Shown piece after piece: positions 42,503 to 45,914 of a stretch of DNA of 45,914 nucleotides. The notes under the pieces were generated by a model. It was not told the origin of the DNA. It did no database searches and was given only the letters and a program-made list of their open reading frames with translations. The stretch is taken from assembly GCA_937931785.1 (NCBI GenBank), contig CALHAX010000003.1, positions 1-45,914 of the forward strand. Reading direction: 5' to 3'. How positions within the stretch are numbered: position 1 is the stretch's first letter; each line of letters opens with the position of its first letter. This stretch comes from an uncultured Hyphomicrobiaceae bacterium (GTDB lineage: Bacteria > Pseudomonadota > Alphaproteobacteria > Rhizobiales > CALHAX01). The translations under genes and the position numbers were made by a program.

Positions 42503-42927
42503 ACGTTGTCCTTAGCAATGCAAGAAAAGGTCGGGGAAACCTGTCCTTTTGTTGCTGCTTCTGCAAGTAATCTGCACAAAATCTCATGGTATCATTGCAG
42601 GCCCTCAGCGCCTGCTGCACGTCATGCCTCTACTGGTTTGATAATGAGAGTGAGATTGAGACAAAAAATGCAACCTACGTCCATACCCTGCAGCGTGCGT
42701 TATCAGGGCTGGTGGTTGAGTGATGCGTCATTGGCTTTGCCTTGTTCTTGGCCAGGGCAGTCTAGCCAATCATCGGAGGCCTGTGGGGGCGCAGAAGACC
42801 GAGATGGTGTGATCTGTGAATGATCTTGGCCTGTTTGTCGATCCATTTGGCGAGCATGTGTCTCATTGTTTCTCTACCTGTCTGCGACCTTCGTGGTGTA
42901 TTCTGAATCAGGGAAACGGAGGGTAGA
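42503..42927. other. 425-bp intergenic region, nothing recognisable
   Basis: No convincing gene. A plus-strand frame of about 105 codons covers most of it but is Cys/Ser/Trp-rich with no family resemblance. A promoter for the response regulator presumably lies near the right end, where GGAAACGGAGGG precedes the ATG at 42928. Confidence 0.5.
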
Positions 42928-43629
42928 ATGCAGCACATCCTTGTCGTTGATGACGATCCACATATACGCGACGTGGTGTGCTTTGCTCTCGAAAAGGCAA
43001 ACTACAGATGCTCCACCGCTTCGGACGGGAGTCTTGCTGTTCAAGAATTCGAATCCCAATGTCCGGATCTCATAGTCCTCGATGTGGGTTTGCCAGAGCT
43101 TGACGGGCTTGAAGTCTGCCGACGCATTCGAAAAGTTTCCGAAACACCTATTCTTTTTCTATCTGCACGTGATGACGAAATTGATCGTATTCTTGGTCTT
43201 GAGATCGGTGGAGATGATTATGTCACCAAACCATTCAGCCCACGAGAAGTCGTCGCTCGTATTGGTGTGATCCTGAAGCGCATTGGTTCTCAATCCGGCT
43301 TTCCCCGGGACGAAAATGAGATCCTGACGCATGGTATGCTGCATCTTGATGTGTCCCATCGATCCTTGTTGCTTGATGGGCATGATGTCGAATTGACTTC
43401 AATCGAGTTCGATATTCTACGCACACTTCTTGCACGTCCACGCCAGACCTTTACGCGAGAACAGATCATGATCACTGCTTATCCTCCCAACATTCATGTG
43501 TCCGATCGCACGATCGACAGCCATATTCGCAATATTCGCTCAAAACTAAGTGCTGCGAGTTGCAACACTGTCATAGAAACCGTGCATGGTTTCGGATTTC
43601 GCCTTGGCCGGTGTCAGGTGGAGACGTGA
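42928..43629 (+). CDS. OmpR-family response regulator
   Basis: Response regulator of 233 aa: receiver domain (about 1-118) with acidic pocket D8/D9, phospho-acceptor D52 (LIVLDVGLPELDG) and KPF, and a winged-helix DNA-binding domain (about 130-228) with VELTSIEFDILRTLLARPRQTFTREQIM and the DRTIDSHIRNIRSKL recognition helix. CreB-like in overall look. GGAGGG precedes the ATG. It overlaps the kinase gene by 4 nt (GTGA), so the two are made in step. Confidence 0.94.
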   Translation: MQHILVVDDDPHIRDVVCFALEKANYRCSTASDGSLAVQEFESQCPDLIVLDVGLPELDGLEVCRRIRKVSETPILFLSARDDEIDRILGLEIGGDDYVTKPFSPREVVARIGVILKRIGSQSGFPRDENEILTHGMLHLDVSHRSLLLDGHDVELTSIEFDILRTLLARPRQTFTREQIMITAYPPNIHVSDRTIDSHIRNIRSKLSAASCNTVIETVHGFGFRLGRCQVET

Positions 43630-44678
43630 CACCGTTTAAGCCGCTGAATAAATGGCGGCCTCGGTTGTCTTTTGTTGTTGGAGCCGTGTTACTCACGGTT
43701 CTTGCACTTCCGGTCGCCGCGCTTGTGCTTGTTGGCCCGGGGGCAGGCACAGCTGATTTTTCCATCTGGTCGCTGTTGCCGACATTCTTCGTGATTACCA
43801 GCGTCACGACACTGGTTGGGTACGTCTTCGTACGCGTCATAACGGGACCAGTTCAGGAGCTTACAAACCGTACGGCGCGTCTCAGTGCGGGGGACAGATC
43901 TGCGATCCACCCCCTGAACAGGCATGGCAGTCGGGAGATTGCAGATCTGTCGAGTGGGTTGTTCGGAATGGCGTGTACGTTATTTGACAGGACGGACTAT
44001 ATCTCGAATTTCGCTACCCATGTAACGCATGAAGTCAAAACACCTTTGACCTCGATTCGTGGCGCTGTTGAACTGATCCTCGATCAGGGAGACGGAATGT
44101 CTGGCGAGGATCGTCAAAGGTTTTTGGAGAATATTCTTGATGATACGCAGAGAATTACGTCACTTCTGGATCGATTGCGAGAACTTGCATATGCCGATAA
44201 TCCTCATATGGGGAGGGCGGCAATGTTGAATGCGGTTCTGCGTAACTTGGTGCCGCGGTATCCTGATCTTTCGATCGTTTGTGACAATTCTTGTGATAGC
44301 GCGATCCCCATGACAGAGGAGAACGCATTTGTAGTCCTCTCCAATCTGTTGGATAACGCTGTCCAGCACAAGGCTCGTACTGTTGTTGTGAAGGCGACAG
44401 TTGTTGATGAGCTTCTTGTCGTCGATGTAACTGATGATGGCATTGGTGTTTCCAGGGGCAATCAGGAACGTATATTTGAGCTTTTTTTTACAACGCAGAG
44501 AGAAGCGGGTGGAACTGGAATTGGACTTGGTATTGTGCGCTCTATGCTCGCGGCGCACGGCGGACGCATTGAATTGCTGGACGAGAGGCAGGCTGTACCC
44601 CTTCAAGGCGCGGCATTTCGGCTGAGTATTCCTACGATTCATCGTGATTTGTGCGGAAGCGCGTTTCAAATGAATTAA
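43626..44678 (+). CDS. Sensor histidine kinase
   Basis: Membrane kinase of 350 aa from GTG 43626. TM1 (about 14-36) and TM2 (about 46-72) enclose only about 10 periplasmic residues, so sensing is probably intramembrane or through a partner. A HAMP domain (about 73-125) is followed by the H-box VTHEVKTPLTSIRG (H135), N-box LSNLLDNAVQ, and G-boxes DVTDDGIGVS and GGTGIGLGIV. The H-box reads HEVKTP rather than HELRTP, a conservative change seen in CreC-like kinases. Partner of the overlapping response regulator. Confidence 0.93.
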   Translation: MTPFKPLNKWRPRLSFVVGAVLLTVLALPVAALVLVGPGAGTADFSIWSLLPTFFVITSVTTLVGYVFVRVITGPVQELTNRTARLSAGDRSAIHPLNRHGSREIADLSSGLFGMACTLFDRTDYISNFATHVTHEVKTPLTSIRGAVELILDQGDGMSGEDRQRFLENILDDTQRITSLLDRLRELAYADNPHMGRAAMLNAVLRNLVPRYPDLSIVCDNSCDSAIPMTEENAFVVLSNLLDNAVQHKARTVVVKATVVDELLVVDVTDDGIGVSRGNQERIFELFFTTQREAGGTGIGLGIVRSMLAAHGGRIELLDERQAVPLQGAAFRLSIPTIHRDLCGSAFQMN

Positions 44679-45437
44679 AATCTTACCAAAGCATTCTGCG
44701 CGCCTCGAAAATCTCCTGATGAAGCCTTCGGTGCAGATTGCTTTTGTGTGCATGCGTGTCGCCATGTGGGAGAGTTTTTTTGCTAATCCCAGTCTTCAAA
44801 TGCGTTATTTTTAGGTTGAATTGATTCGCGAGGCGTGGCTGCTCGCCACCCACTTCAAGCCAAAAGTTATGGAATATAATCCTTTCTAGGTGGTTTCCAC
44901 GCCTTTTTGTTGCGCGAATGCCTCACCTCCAAGCGCGCTCATTCGTAAACAGAAGATTATTATCCCATTTTTCTTTTTTTAGGCATTATGAACAGGATGT
45001 TAATTCGGCGAGCTCCCTGTCCTGTGTTTTTTCTGCGAAGCGCGCCGCTTCAGTTGACTGAGCGGGACAATTTTGACGCGTTGCGGTTTGGTGGGGTTAC
45101 ACTGCGCTACGCTCTTGGGGGCAGCCTTGTTACAGATTTTCTGGCGCGCATTTGGCGGACATTCAGATGGTTGGAAATGCGATGGTGCTCGTGGTGGCGT
45201 GCCTGCACATGCGAACGCTCTAGGCGTGACTTGCAGACTATGCATGTCTTTTCGCTGTCTTTTGGCGCAGTGCGTCCTCTCTCAAGCAAGGAATGATGGT
45301 TATTTCCTCCGCTTTGCAATGCGGCGCAGTGCACATGTTCATTCGCATTCACCCGTTGAGACGTTTGAGATGGGATATTCGGTGAGTGCAGCGAAAGACA
45401 CCATTCCGTCTGTTCAAATCGATGCGGAAGTCCTGCT
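44679..45437. other. 759-bp intergenic region upstream of the DUF11 protein
   Basis: No recognisable gene. It contains T-rich runs near 44960-44980 and a short GAAGCG/CGCTTC hairpin at 45038-45052 without a T-run. One plus-strand frame from about 45073 ends at 45441 and overlaps the DUF11 start as ATGA, but its residues (Cys/His/Arg-rich, no start site) do not look like a protein. The region is more AT-rich than its neighbours and may hold a long promoter or untranslated leader. Confidence 0.45.
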
Positions 45438-45914
45438 ATGAACCGTAATTCTTCACAATTCAGGTTCTGGCCCAGCCTCGCAACAGATCTACGCTGGCGG
45501 AGTGTTGTGTCTGCATTTTTAACGTTGTGTGTTCTGCTTGTAATGCAAACGGCGGTTCGCGCTGACATTGTAAATACGGCGACGGCAACGGGAATGCCGG
45601 TAGCAGGATTTCTTGCTGATCCGTCGGTTGAAGAACGCGTGACTGTGGAAACAGCAGCGCCAACCTACACGGTTGGCAAGACACAGACGCTGGGTCCGAA
45701 CCCGGTGACGGCGGCGGGTCAGACGCTGACCTACGAGATCGTGGTCGAGAACACGGGGAATATTACGCTCAACGGTGTTGTTGCGACGGATACCTTGCCG
45801 GACGGCACGGTGATCACGCTTGCGGGCCAGACGGAAAGTGCGTCGGCGAACAGCATCCTGAACGTGGGTGAGACGTGGACGTACACGACGACGTACACGA
45901 CGAGCCAGGCGGAT
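45438..45914 (+). CDS. DUF11-repeat surface protein, 5' end only
   Basis: N-terminal 159 codons of a probably large exported protein; the right edge cuts it. ATG 45438 with GCGGAAG upstream. A signal-like segment (SVVSAFLTLCVLLVMQTAVRA, about residues 22-42) is followed by DIVNTATATG. A DUF11-type beta domain starts near residue 75: YTVGKTQTLGPNPVTAAGQ, then LTYEIVVENTGNITLNGVVATDTLPDG. In complete family members such domains repeat many times and form adhesin-like stalks. The coding sequence becomes visibly more GC-rich after about 45680, consistent with homogenised repeat units. Confidence 0.82.
   Translation, partial: MNRNSSQFRFWPSLATDLRWRSVVSAFLTLCVLLVMQTAVRADIVNTATATGMPVAGFLADPSVEERVTVETAAPTYTVGKTQTLGPNPVTAAGQTLTYEIVVENTGNITLNGVVATDTLPDGTVITLAGQTESASANSILNVGETWTYTTTYTTSQAD

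Noticed and set aside
42506-42823. Plus-strand frame of about 105 codons in the gap before the response regulator
   Set aside because: Cys/Ser/Trp-rich composition, no ribosome site, no family resemblance; treated as chance.
45038-45052. GAAGCG-CGC-CGCTTC hairpin as a terminator
   Set aside because: Three-base loop, short stem and no T-run after it on either strand.
44988-45296. Plus-strand frame of about 102 codons after the kinase
   Set aside because: No good ribosome site, Trp/Arg/Cys-rich, in a region with several competing frames.
45073-45441. Frame overlapping the DUF11 start by ATGA
   Set aside because: Starts at a TTG without a ribosome site and the composition is unlike a protein; the overlap alone is weak evidence.
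1-45914. CRISPR arrays, tRNA/rRNA genes, prophage or insertion sequences
   Set aside because: No spaced direct repeats, tRNA-like cloverleaf, transposase or phage structural gene was recognised on reading both strands.

Overview
The window looks like a chromosomal stretch of a heterotrophic, probably marine alphaproteobacterium of the Hyphomicrobiales/Rhodobacterales type. The evidence is gene content: a KDO-dependent Gram-negative envelope (kdsB), a CycM-type membrane cytochrome c, a DUF2852 protein, a carnitine dehydrogenase fused to a thioesterase, a BKACE enzyme and a DMSP-lyase-like cupin. Genes are tightly packed, with many 1-8 nt overlaps. I see no tRNA, rRNA, CRISPR array or insertion sequence.

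Left part (1-11.3 kb): the 5' part of a YejA-like peptide-binding protein runs off the left edge. Then come cycM, kdsB facing nudC, and a minus-strand PhyH-HIT-NudC operon. A type II haloacid dehalogenase overlaps tail-to-tail with a Rieske non-heme oxygenase. Next are an unrecognised secreted protein of six cysteine-paired repeats with a clear terminator, and a secreted CapA-family protein.

Carnitine island (11.3-22.3 kb): a degenerate diacylglycerol-kinase-like gene abuts a CdhR-like GlxA/AraC regulator. The regulator is divergent from a 3-dehydrocarnitine cleavage enzyme across a repeat-rich control region. After an antisense DUF1203 gene come carnitine dehydrogenase/thioesterase, an SDR, an acyl-CoA dehydrogenase, an ADP-forming-type acyl-CoA ligase and CaiD. 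Together these can take gamma-butyrobetaine or crotonobetaine to L-carnitine, and carnitine to glycine betaine plus acetoacetate. A MerR regulator fused to a P-loop domain follows.

Glycan/transport cluster (22.4-35.1 kb): a minus-strand run of nine genes encodes three glycosyltransferases, a polysaccharide-deacetylase-like protein, a complete Opp-type ABC importer and a small SAM methyltransferase. A paralogue of that methyltransferase sits on the opposite strand at the head of the run, next to a fourth glycosyltransferase. This arrangement is the best candidate in the window for an uncharacterised system.

Right part (35.3-45.9 kb): a tungstate-type ABC operon (tupBCA), a membrane zinc peptidase, a DMSP-lyase-like cupin divergent from a homocysteine S-methyltransferase, a DMT transporter-TetR pair behind a possible coupled leader ORF, a DUF2852 protein, a two-component system, and the start of a DUF11 surface protein cut by the right edge.
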